Below are positions 24,901-35,194 of a DNA stretch of 64,000 nt, piece after piece. Position 1 is the stretch's first letter. Each line of letters opens with the position of its first letter. Source of the stretch: Blastomyces gilchristii SLH14081 (taxonomy: Eukaryota > Ascomycota > Eurotiomycetes > Onygenales > Ajellomycetaceae). The DNA is taken from contig NW_003101680.1 of the NCBI RefSeq assembly GCF_000003855.2, positions 6,244,613 to 6,308,612 on the forward strand, in the 5' to 3' direction. The notes below the pieces were generated by a model. That model was not told the origin of the DNA. It saw only the letters and a program-made list of their open reading frames with translations, and did no database searches. A program made the position numbers and the translations under genes.

Positions 24901-25695
24901 CCGTGTGTCAGGTCAGGTCCCCGCCTATACTGCCCGATACCATACCGACCACTTCAACCCCGAGGTTGAGGTGGTTGGGCAAGTCTCTATCATCACACTT
25001 CTGTTGGAATTCATGCAAATGAGCATTCAGAATTAGTTTCACAACCCTGCTATTAATTCTCTGCAACAAATCATAGGCCTTTGTCAACTACGGCTATTCG
25101 TTTGGAACTAGGAAAACAGCTATGTATCCCGATTGTACGGAGTATCTCGCCTAAACCGGCCAGGAAATGAGCTTATGTCTCATCCGCCATGGACTTCAGT
25201 TGGGGTTTGGCCCCTGGGCGAATAACGTCGATGAGAACGAATTGCAGGGACTATGGGGCTTGCTGGGAATGCTCCACTTGTTAGCATGATGGTCTGCCAA
25301 AGCGGCAGAAAGAGTGTCCCACTCTCAGAAACGGGACGAAATCCGAATGCCCTTTTGTATCTCACCTCTCCTCTGAGTTTCTATATTTTCTTCTCTCTCT
25401 CTTTTTGTCCTTTTTCACCTTCTCAGTGTTTTGTTTTCACACTCTTTTGTTCGTTCAGATTTTTCTGTTCTACATTCCTTTAGAACTCTAGCGACAGGGT
25501 CGTTATTTCTCCCCAATTCAGTCGTTCTTTACGGACTACCCTTCGCGAATTGATTTCGCAGTCATTACTTGACGACATTTGCGGTACTGATTTTGTTCTT
25601 TTATTGATAAAAAGAACATCAAACAAATTCTTCTGTTTTACGATTGCTTCTTTGAGTTTATTTTAAGTGGCATTGATTGCCATTTCGTCTCCACA
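21918..25695. other. Long intergenic region, no gene supported
   Basis: 3.8 kb of DNA of normal base composition with CpG present, so not part of the decayed repeats. Only short scattered open frames without family resemblance are seen (for example 24364-24738). The last 330 bp, 25365-25695, is pyrimidine-rich (TTCTCTCTCTCTTTTTG type) and most likely the promoter and leader of the secreted protein gene. An RNA gene or a fast-evolving short gene cannot be excluded. Confidence 0.45.
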
Positions 25696-27124
25696 ATGCA
25701 TTTCATCAGCAAGCTATCCATTGCTGCCACCGTAACGGCGGCAGCTCTTACCCAGGCTCAACCTCTCAAGAGATTTGGCTACCGTGATGATTCGATTCGA
25801 TCCAACGACGGAAACGCAAACGCTGCCGGTCAATATCCATCAGGCCCACCACCAGCCATGTCGATTCTGCCCGTTTCAAGCGACGTTGATCCCATTGATA
25901 CCCCCTACAGCTCACCCACCAGCACCAGTGAAGTGACTCCAAGTTACGGCCCTCCTACAGTCTCAGTTGGATACTCAGCCAGCCTTCCATCCGATTACTC
26001 GATTCCCACCAGCCTTGCTACTCCAACGTACGGACCACCCTCGGTCACAGATGCATTCCCAACTGGTAATCCAACTGACGACTCGGTTCCCACCGACGTG
26101 ACTCCAACCTACGGACCACCCTCGGTCACAGGAGCATTCCCAACTGGTAACCCGACTGACGACTCGGTTCCCACCGACGTGACTCCAACCTACGGACCGC
26201 CCTCGGTCACAGCTGAATTCCCAACCAGCATTCCAGCTGACTATTCGCCCCCGGCCAGCTCAGACTCCGGCCCAATCACCGTGACGGTTCGACCTCTGCC
26301 TGTGTCCTCAGCCTCTGGTGTTAATCCCATCCAGACCAGCTCCACCAGTGATAGCCAAGCAACCCCAACTTACGGACCTCCTTCGGTTACCAGTGGATTC
26401 CCAACCATTCCAGCTGATAACCCAGGCCCCATCAGCTCGAAAACAGCAACTGTGACTTACACACTCGGAACTGGAACCGAGACAGTCGTGGTCACTCGAA
26501 CTGTCACCATTGGCGTTCCTCCTCAACACCAGAAGCCCACCCCAGTATGTCCATGAATCTCAAAGAGAAAGAAATCACTCTTGCTGACTTGGATGTTCTA
26601 GCCCCCTGACGCTGGTGTAGATCCTATCTCTGATTCCACCACTACGTTGTCAACAACCTCGACGACAACTACTACTATTACCCTAGAACCGTCACCCACT
26701 CCTGGCAACAGTAAACCCAGCAAGCCTAATCGGCCGGGCAGACCTGGTGGCTCCCCATGCAAACCTGTTGTTATTGTAACTGTTACTGAGGAAGCAGTCA
26801 CAGTGGTATGATTTGTCATAGACCTCTGCTGCTGCACTTTTTCTGACAATAGTTAAATAGACCGCTACTCCAACGGCTGTTGATCCAACGTTTGACAACC
26901 CAAAACCGACAGAGGTGGTCACACCACACCCATATCCGACTACACCAAGTGATGACGACGACGACGTGACTTCTGCACTGCCATCAACTTCTTCAGTTAG
27001 TGTTCCCGTCAAAGTCCCGCTGCCTCCTTACCCTACCGGGACCACTGTTCGCGCCAAACCTACGACTTCCTCAGGGTTCCTCACCAGAGTGCATCCGATC
27101 CCCACCGGAGGCTATTACTATTAA
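25696..27124 (+). CDS. Secreted Pro/Ser/Thr-rich protein with YGPPSVT tandem repeats
   Basis: Three exons: 25696-26544, 26602-26805, 26861-27124 (introns of 57 and 55 bp, both phase 0), 438 residues. An N-terminal signal peptide is clear (MHFISKLSIAATVTAAALTQ, cut near TQA-QP), followed at once by LKR, a likely Kex2 site. The body is Pro/Ser/Thr-rich with five units beginning TPSYGPP or TPTYGPP; two 27-residue units are nearly identical. Later come Thr runs (TTLSTTSTTTTTITLEP), a single Cys in GGSPCKP, and a Val/Thr-rich block. The end, HPIPTGGYYY, has no hydrophobic tail, so no GPI signal is seen. Likely a heavily O-glycosylated wall or extracellular protein. I know no named homologue. Confidence 0.8.
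26023..26184 (+). repeat. 81-bp coding tandem repeat, two near-identical units
   Basis: Units at 26023-26103 and 26104-26184 code 27 residues each (PTYGPPSVT..FPTGNPTDDSVPTDVT) and differ at few bases. Diverged copies lie on both sides (about 25938-26022 and from 26185). Such a pair can gain or lose units by slippage or unequal exchange. Confidence 0.85.
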
Positions 27125-28626
27125 GAAATGCACTATAGCATCGTGGTTCCTGGAGGGTACCTCAAAAAGTTACCCGTAATGCCTTGCTCAAATTTTTACA
27201 ACAGTCCTTAAAGCCTCCAACCCTAGGTAGGGCTACCAGTATGACTATGGACTGTTTTAGTGCTACGGGGGATTAAAAAGCGATTCATTCACTAGTGCAC
27301 CATTCCGAAGCGTCGAATAGTTCGAGACGGGGATATGACTTGCTTTTCAACCTCGATTTTTCTTCTCTATTCTTCTTGCGCAAGATATCTGGTTTTCCGG
27401 AGGTATGGGACTTGAGGGAGTTTGGATATAGGGGTACGGGCCAAGGAAAACTACCTAGACGTTCAGTTTTCAGTTCTCGGAATATTATTCCTCGCCCAAT
27501 CAACTTTTCCGAAATCCCCTGAATTCCATTTTCGGCCATTTCTTGTCTCAGTCTCTTGGCTGCCTTATTCTGCCTTTATTTATCTTTCTCTTCTTTTCTT
27601 TGATAGATTACTTTAGCCAACAAGGTTTATATATTGATGGTGCCATTATATGTACTGTACATTTGTTTATTGTTTATCTTTTTTATTTATTTTTTTATTT
27701 ATTTTTTATTTATTTATTTTAAATCGTCCCAGTCTGATGAGCGCAGCTGGGGGTTTGAATATCGTAGAGAGTTGTATTCCACATATGCAAATTTGGAGCC
27801 TGCCAACCCCGGCTCTGAGTTGAATGGTTTAGTTTTTTGTCCTGTTATGCCCTCAGGCCGGCGTATTTGTCTTCCCTTATTTACTATTTCGTTGGCCCAT
27901 GCATAAATTATGCAAGGCATATCAAGGTTAGAGGCGCAATAATTGACTGTACGTTGGTAAACTTATCATCCATTTAGCCCTTTAAAATGTCTGTTCTTCT
28001 TGTTGCCCCATAATGATTTCCGTTTGTAAAACATTTTTCCAGAATTGGTCGGATACGACATGGTTTATATTTATTAGTATTATCCAATGGCCCGCCCAGG
28101 GGTTCTTCGCACTAAGTATTAAATATGTGACATTTGCTGCACACTGGCGCTCAGTCCTCGGGACTGGTTTGTTTCTATTTGAACTTCTAGCTGAATTTTT
28201 CTCCACCAGGCTTGTTTCACGTTTCAGATTTCCCGTTTGGCCTTTGGTCCTTGGATGGTCGAGACCCTGGCAACGGTTTTCCTCAAACAATGATTTGTCG
28301 ATAGCTGTCGCGCGGCCACATGCCTGGACAACAACCTCGAAAGGAAAGTACGGTAATGGGGCATGCTCGTTAAAATCTAATCATGTTGAAAGATTAAATA
28401 AAAACAGAAGGTGGGTATTATTCAAACAGGGGTATATAAGAAACATAATGTCTACCGTTCAAATCCATTTAAATTTAAATTTTTTGTTTTTTTTTTTGGA
28501 TCCTGCCAATTATTCAGATTGTCGTAGGAGGTTAACGACACTTCAATACGTGGGTGATATGTTAATTGCAAATCATTATCAGGAAAGTGTTGTATTCAGT
28601 TGCCGTCGTTGTCAAATCAAAGCGAA
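27125..28626. other. Intergenic, no gene supported
   Basis: 1.5 kb. TTTATT-rich low-complexity DNA at about 27660-27722. Open frames such as 28013-28786 overlap the resolvase gene in antisense and show no family features. The 3' UTRs of two flanking genes lie here. Confidence 0.45.
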
Positions 28627-29910
28627 TCAATTGCCTATCTTCGATGAAACCGCCTCAAGTCCACAACGAGCGATTTTTTGCCGCGTATTCTGCCATTCTA
28701 ACCATGTCATAGCTTGTAACAGGCAATCAGCGAGGTCATCAAGTTTCTCGATTTCCAGTGCTTGTAAATCATCCATTGCGAAATGAGAAACCTTATTCGA
28801 AGAAGTGGTTGAAGAAGCGGTGGGCTTGGTAGAGCCTCCTTTTGTCTTTGCGTTGGTTCTTTTCAGCTTCTTTTCCCATTTCTTTAAGTAGGCTTTAACT
28901 ACCTCATGCATCCGACGGTCGTCGCCGAACTGTATGCCGATATGACCACCTAAGTCTGCTGGTCCTATGCCACCAGCGTCTGATCCAGTACATGACGAGA
29001 GGAGTTTGCCAATTCGATCTATTTTGATTTGCTTGCGTCTATTCGGAGTCATTGATTGGGATATCTTCTTCGTTGACGAGACCTCTGTCTTCTTGCCTTT
29101 CGGATGCAGATCGAGTTCTTCTTCATCCATCCAGTATTTCATTACTCGTTGAGGCTCCACACCTTCGACGACAATGTTGGCTAAGTCGCCTTTCCGCTCC
29201 AGTTGTATGGAACGAAGAACCGCGTAGAGCATTCCTTCAAAGACGCCGACGCGAATGGTCCATTCCTGGACAGAGCTACCTCCGCCAGATCGAAATCGTT
29301 GCCTTTCAATAAGAATGTGTGTCGGTTTATATGTTGCGAGGAGAGATGACATGAGGGTGTATGCGTGTGTAGCATATAGTTTGGGCGCAAAGGACTCCTT
29401 TTCCTTTTCCTTTTCCTTCTCCTTCTCCTTCTCCTTCTCCTTCACCTTTCCATCACACTGACTAGCCTCAAGTGTGTCGAGAGCATTCGATCTGCTCGCC
29501 TTCGATGTCTTATTTTGCGGCTTCATTTCCTCACCCAAGTGCAAATCCAAAACTTGCTTGTCTGACGCCAAATTGGCCACAAAAGTAGGAACAGATAAGC
29601 GATACCACGCACTCAAAAAAGGAGGTTTTAACTCGCCGGCTTGGCCCGGCGGAACCACCAGGTGGGCAAATGCCAAGTTTCGGATGCCCATGTCAATACT
29701 TAGAATGCTTGCCGGTTTTTTGTGGTTTATTAATGATTCTTCTTGGCTAGCATTTTGGGCTGCACATCGTGGTTCACCGTTGAGTACTTGGCCCAAACGT
29801 TCTATGAGAACCGGTTTGGTACCCGAAGACAATATTCCCGTCAGAGAAGCAAGGCGTTGAAGCTGGCGTACTTTAAGAGCAGGTAGCCATTTCGCCATTT
29901 CGTAGGGCAT
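28627..29910 (-). CDS. Mitochondrial Holliday-junction resolvase CCE1/YDC2
   Basis: Cuts four-way DNA junctions in mitochondria, needed to resolve recombining mtDNA (family knowledge). I start at MPYEMAKWLPALKVRQLQRL (427 residues); four codons later, MAKWLPALKV, is equally possible, and an extra upstream exon cannot be excluded because open frame continues to about 29970. Residues 5-50 form a SAP-like DNA-binding helix pair (KVRQLQRLASLTGILSSGTK). The RNase-H-like catalytic core starts with ILSIDMGIRNLAFAHLVVP, carrying the first catalytic Asp; THILIERQRFRSGG carries the conserved Glu and basic residues; a late MDDLQALEIEKLDDLADCLL segment carries the final Asp pair. An unusual run of Lys-Glu pairs interrupts the core (residues about 170-185). 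Start choice is the main doubt. Confidence 0.88.
   Translation of the reverse strand: MPYEMAKWLPALKVRQLQRLASLTGILSSGTKPVLIERLGQVLNGEPRCAAQNASQEESLINHKKPASILSIDMGIRNLAFAHLVVPPGQAGELKPPFLSAWYRLSVPTFVANLASDKQVLDLHLGEEMKPQNKTSKASRSNALDTLEASQCDGKVKEKEKEKEKEKEKEKESFAPKLYATHAYTLMSSLLATYKPTHILIERQRFRSGGGSSVQEWTIRVGVFEGMLYAVLRSIQLERKGDLANIVVEGVEPQRVMKYWMDEEELDLHPKGKKTEVSSTKKISQSMTPNRRKQIKIDRIGKLLSSCTGSDAGGIGPADLGGHIGIQFGDDRRMHEVVKAYLKKWEKKLKRTNAKTKGGSTKPTASSTTSSNKVSHFAMDDLQALEIEKLDDLADCLLQAMTWLEWQNTRQKIARCGLEAVSSKIGN
29394..29450. repeat. Pyrimidine microsatellite coding a Lys-Glu run
   Basis: CTTTTC/CTTCTC hexamers repeated about nine times on the + strand; on the coding strand they give alternating Lys-Glu inside the resolvase. 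Probably length-variable between strains. Confidence 0.85.
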
Positions 29911-32119
29911 GTAGGAGGGGTCATATGCCCTCAGATCCTCTGTGCACACAAGGCGCGGAGGAAGTAACAAATACTAATATTTTCGGAATCTTTTGCGAGT
30001 GTACTTATTTGTTGGATGAATGGGAAAAATATATGAAGTCCGGGTTTGTGGCTAAAAGTGTGAGAATCAGATGGGTTAAGCTCTTCAGCTAAATAGAGTA
30101 GCTACTGCCTTGGGTCAGCAATTGTCACCTAGTTAAGGGTCATTATTTTACTAACCATTTAATTTCTTCACTTTCAATTATTATAAAGGTCACACGCTTC
30201 TATCTCCGTGTTAGACACGACACGGCATGCAATTTCGCTAAAATAAACGGTGTTTAAGTTCGACTAAGCGCGTCTCCCGCGCGGCTAAATAGCTAGTTCC
30301 TCCACCACTAACTACTCTGTATGGTTATGTCAACATGAACTTGCGGACTTTAGCACGATTCTTACCTGGTTGTAACAAGGCTGGAGGTTCATTAAGGCCC
30401 CTGAGATTTCCCCTAGCGGCATCAGGACAGCTTCTGCGATTTCTCATCCAGTACAGCTTGTTTCGGGTTTAAGGTGTTTCAATCTCGAGATTTTATGATT
30501 TACAACATGAGTCTCGGTTTGACTGGTTGCTAATGTCGTGATAGATACGAAGTAGGACTGATCCAGTACACCTCCGTCTCCTATGGTTCCTTACCCTTCT
30601 ATACCATACCACTCCTCCTGGATGCTGAAGGGGCTAGCTGGGGGGCTAGTTAGGCCGATTGTAAAGTTATCTAACCATCTCTGCAGCCTGGCGCGGCTAT
30701 GGAGAGATCTTTGGGTCTAACCCCAGTTTTCACGCATACCCCCTCTACATATGGACACACAAGCCTCCTTGAATTAATTTCATCTTCACGATTATTGCAA
30801 ATTTGCTAACGCTACATCCATAGGGAGGGCTTCGCCTGAGTGATTGCGCTTCATGCTTTGTACGAAGAGATAAAGGTAAAAAAGAAAGAAAAAATCTTCG
30901 GCCAAAACCGCTTGATTCACACGAAAGGTTCGTGTGCTGCCCTGCACACTTGGGACACCTATATGAGCTGCGTCGACAGCACGTAAAGCAGACATTATCG
31001 AGATGGCAGTTACGCTCAAAAAGGTCATCCTCTGAAGCGGAAGGCTTCCTGAATTGTGCGCCGTTAATACAAAACAAGTTCCAGTCAGCTTTTGACTAGG
31101 TGCCTTCGGGGAGCAATATAACATCTCTTAATTCAAAACGTTGGCTTTAGCAGATTCGCTTTCCGTCAAGCACACCTTTCGTTTGATTCGACCATCAAAT
31201 CGACCCCGTGCATAGTTTCTCAATTACCAATAGCTTGGGCGGGTCAAAATTACATGCGAGGAGATTGGCCGGCTCCTGGAATCGAGAGTTCAGCTGCTTG
31301 CCCTAATTCCCGCGCCATTTATTGTGCGCTTTTCACGGACAAGATCCAGAGCCCAACAGAGGTTCCGCCCGCAAAAAGGCAAGTGCAGAGAGCAGCATGA
31401 GCCGCCTTTGTTAATAATATATAGTTAACGTCGAATTTAACGGTATTTAAGTTGTGAGCAAGAAATGGTCATGGTAATTTCGAAGAAGCACAGGCTGAAA
31501 CCCTCACAAACTGCAATGCTTCATTCATGCCTGGAGGACGAAGTTTGGGCCCTTTGTCTGTAGTGACTTGCCGCGCTAGGAAATCCTTCATACGAAATAC
31601 CCCGCGGCGCACAGCCCCAGCATTGACAGTTATTCTGCCCTCAAACTGCTAGATTTATGTGATATTATTTCACCCATTCCTGAGAAACTAACATCACCCA
31701 TTCCTTGTTGCATGTTTCTTTTTCAGTTTTATTTATTTTATTTTTCTTCGTCGTGAATCTCCACACCCAAGAGTTTCGCTCGGTTGGAGTGGCCGAAAGC
31801 TTGTTCCGTAAGCCGAACCAGAGCTATTGAATCAAGCAAAATGAATGAGGGCACGCCGTTGATTGTTCCCCGTGGTTTCAGCCATGCAGTCCACGAACTG
31901 AGAAAGTCCTCATCCATTGTAAGTAACAACACTTCCGGCGCGGCGGCGTTGGGGAAAAGGAAAAGGAGGGGTAGAGGGGCTTTTTTTCGATCCCTCGAGA
32001 TATTCAAAGACAGATCGACGGGACTCATTTTGTCCATTGAGAGTTCAAAGTTATGGTTCTAAATACCCTTAATAGATATCATGCCTTAGTCTTTGATCTT
32101 TATTTTCTTTTCTTTTAGA
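29911..32119. other. Intergenic between resolvase and trehalase genes
   Basis: 2.2 kb. A frame at 30745-31077 (-) has four CxxC-spaced cysteines (CFTCCRR.. CPKC) but no support beyond that. Frames on both strands at 31740-32060 overlap one another; the + one ends in basic GKRKRRGRGAFFRSLE and could be an upstream trehalase exon, but I cannot place its splice sites. Otherwise nothing recognised. Confidence 0.4.
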
Positions 32120-34320
32120 ACTGTAGTGGCTAATACTCCGAGCAGCCAGCACTCCCAAAGAAAATCCTGGTGCCGCGAACACGTCGAGGAAGCCACGGTA
32201 TTTAGTTTGCTGTTGTCACCGTACTCCTTTCCTCTGCAGCATAATCTAACTGATACCATAGATGAAGGTTCGCTGCCTCCCGTTTTCAAGGTGTGGATTG
32301 ATGATGCTATGAAGAGCCTGCTTGACCAAGAAGATACGGACAAGAATTTGCAGATTACCATCCTTGATAATGGGCCAAAGGTAGGAGAGATGACTATATA
32401 CCTGGCACATATCTTTAAGGAAATGAAATTTTTTGTTGAAGGTCAATCTTAGGTGATTTCGTTGGGAACCTTGCTCTCTGACGGCGGTCGGACGCGGGAA
32501 ATCCGAGGCACATATCTGCTTGCAAATCTACTCGAGGAACTACATTTGACGAAGGGGAAGCATGCATCAAAGCTGATCCACTTCAGCGATGTCTCCGAAG
32601 ACCCGGTTAGCCGTATCAACCGAAAAATTAAGGACGAGTACTGGAACAACTTGACTAGACGGCTAGACGAGTCTATGATCGAGGCTGCTGCGCCGGACCC
32701 CAAGGACTGGAACGAGAACCCGCGCCCACGGATTTTTGTTCCATATGGCGAGGGGCGACTGTACGATTATTACTGCCAAGTTTCAAAGAACAAACCCGAA
32801 TTAAAACTGGAGGTGCAGTACCTCCCCCAGGGTGAGGTTACCGCTGAATTCGTTCATGGCCTTCGAGATCGACCTGGTTTGCTCGCGCTCGAAATGGATT
32901 ATTCGAACCCAGATAAATTGCGGGGACTGCAGTTTATTGTACCTGGTGGTCGATTCAATGAATGCTACTATTGGGATAGCTATTTTGCCTGTCTTGGTCT
33001 CCTGGAAATCGGAAGGATTGATCTTGTGAGGGACATTCTTAATAATTTCATATTCCAAGTGAAACATTATGGCAAGATTCCGAATGCAAATCGGTCATAT
33101 TATCTCTGCAGGTCGCAACCGCCGTTTCTCTCGGATCTCGCCGTGCGAACTTTCCAAGGCATGAACAACAAGGAAGAGGCAGCTGAAGTTTTGCGATCCG
33201 GGATTCTGGCAGCAATCAAAGAGTACTTCACCGTTTGGATGTCGGAACCGCGATATGATCCGACAACTGGACTCTCGCGGTTTAAGCCGCCTGGTAAGGG
33301 TATCCCCTTGGAAGTCGAAGAAGGTCATTTCGACGCGGTTCTCTACAGCTACGCAGAAAAGTACACTTGTACAATTCCCGAGTTTATTAACCAGTATAAC
33401 TCTGGGAATGTAAATGAACCTGAACTAGATGAATATTTCATGCATGATAGGGGAGTGCGGGAATCGGGACATGACACGTCGTAAGTCTGCTACTTTGACT
33501 TTAGGGATCGACCTAGTTTATTTGCTCCCGCAACAATGCTAATTCATAAGCAGCTATCGGTTCGACCAAGGCTGTGCAGACCTTGCCACTGTGGACCTGA
33601 ATTGCCTTCTATACAAGTACGAAACCGATATAACTTGGGCCATCAAGACGGTTTTCAACGACAAGCTCCCCATACCAGCCGAATGGCGCACGACAGACAT
33701 GGGGGATGACCATGTCGAAACATCAGCGTCCTGGCTCCAGCGTGCCAATCAGCGCCAGGAGCGTGCAAACAAATACCTCTGGGACCCTGAACAGGGAATG
33801 TACTTTGATTACAACACAAGAACCCATAAGCGCACCACCTATGAATACGTGACAACCCTATATCCGCTCTGGTGCGGCATCGCCAGCCGCGAACAAGCCG
33901 AATCCCTCCTTGCAAGAGCACTACCAAAATTCGAATGTGTCGGCGGCCTCAGCACCAGCACGGAGCAGTCCCGGGGCCCAGTCAGCATGCCTCACCGTCC
34001 CCCGAAGCAATGGGATTTCCCCTTTGGATGGGCGCCACATCAGATGCTTGCCTGGGATGGGCTGAAGCGATACGGTTACTTGCATGAAATGGAAAGGCTC
34101 GTATACCGTTGGCTGCAACTTATGGTTAGGGTCGCGGTGAATTACCACGGAGCGATCGTGGAGAAGTATGATGTGACTCAACTGGATAACCCCAGCCAGG
34201 TCGATGCGGAGTACGGGAATCAGGGGTTGGATTTTAAATACGCGAATATTGAGGGGTAAGCTTTGCCAGGCTTGTTTCTTCTTTTTCTTTTTCTTTATAT
34301 TTCTTATTTTTTATTCATTT

Positions 34321-34360
<40 letters not shown>

Positions 34361-34535
34361 GGTTTTCGGTCTTATATCATTGCTGACTGACACCTTTCGC
34401 GACTATAGATTCGGCTGGAGTAATGCTAGCTTTTCGTATGGGCTATCCTTGATCAAGCATCAGAAACTAATGGTGAAAGCTCTGGGACTCTGTGTCCCAT
34501 ACGATGATTTACGTATGGAGAGAGTTCATCGTTGA
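32120..34535 (+). CDS. Neutral trehalase paralogue (GH37), 5' end unresolved
   Basis: Hydrolyses trehalose to two glucose molecules in the cytosol. Supported exons: 32120-32380, 32453-33480, 33554-34255, 34409-34535. The start is not found: 32120 follows a splice acceptor (CTTTTAG), so further exons lie upstream. A Ca-binding-type loop, EDTDKNLQITILDNGPK, is typical of neutral, not acid, trehalases. Both GH37 signatures are present: PGGRFNECYYWDSY and QWDFPFGWAPHQ. The catalytic acid lies in RESGHDTS (spliced to YRFDQG), the catalytic base in AEYGNQGLDF. Sequence between motifs departs from the usual neutral trehalase (for example GTLLSDGGRTREIRG), suggesting a second divergent copy. The last intron holds a long T run. 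Confidence 0.85.
34323..34357 (+). repeat. Poly-T run in the last trehalase intron
   Basis: About 35 consecutive T inside the intron 34256-34408, well upstream of the acceptor at 34407-34408. Acts as an extended polypyrimidine stretch and is a likely assembly or strain length variant. Confidence 0.85.
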
Positions 34536-35194
34536 CATATTCATATCGGCGGGCATTTATATTCCCTGCGGAATATCATGAATTTCCAACTTCTACTCTC
34601 CACACCGCGAGTACATGAATGTTAATGACGATGCGACGGATAGATAGGCTTAGATAGGGGCTTTTGGATACGACGATATCATGACATCCATTTTTTTTTT
34701 TAAATATATATATATAATATCTTGTGAGAACCTGTGCTTAGATTACCTGTGTTTAGAACCCTCTATTGTTATGCCAAGCCGATATGAAGTCCGCTTGTTC
34801 TGCATACATTTAACATTACGAGGTGACAGCTATAGAAAGGTGGGTTGTCCAAAAAGTAGGATCGCATTGGTCATATCAATTTAGTGGTTTGCCCACTATG
34901 AGATAGAATGGAACGTTTTGGGCGATGTATGGCCGCAGGATATGTGACAAAATGAGCCCAAATTGACAGGAATACAGATATATGAGTGCGCGGGCTAAGT
35001 GAAAATATCAATGGATGTAGAACCGGCTTTTCCAAACAAAACCATTGTTAGGTAGAAGAATTCGATCGTTTAGTCGTAAGAGTCGTGTTTACACGGAGAA
35101 ATAAATACCTGGATGGAAAGCAGAAAGTTAACCAGGAGAATAAGAAGCATTTAGCAAAGTACATTAGATAGATAGGATGCACCAAAGTATAAAT
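34536..35194. other. Intergenic, converging 3' ends
   Basis: 660 bp of AT-rich 3' UTR sequence, with a short TA repeat near 34705-34720. No gene seen. Confidence 0.5.

Noticed and set aside
28013..28786. 257-codon plus-strand frame near the resolvase gene
   Set aside because: Its 3' end runs antisense to the well-supported resolvase gene and the protein shows no family features; likely chance.
30745..31077. Small zinc-finger-like protein with CxxC pairs on the minus strand
   Set aside because: Spacing fits no family I know, there is no conserved context, and an equally open frame overlaps it.
31738..32037. Minus-strand 99-codon frame upstream of trehalase
   Set aside because: Not recognised, overlaps an equally plausible plus-strand frame that may be a trehalase exon; no evidence favours it.
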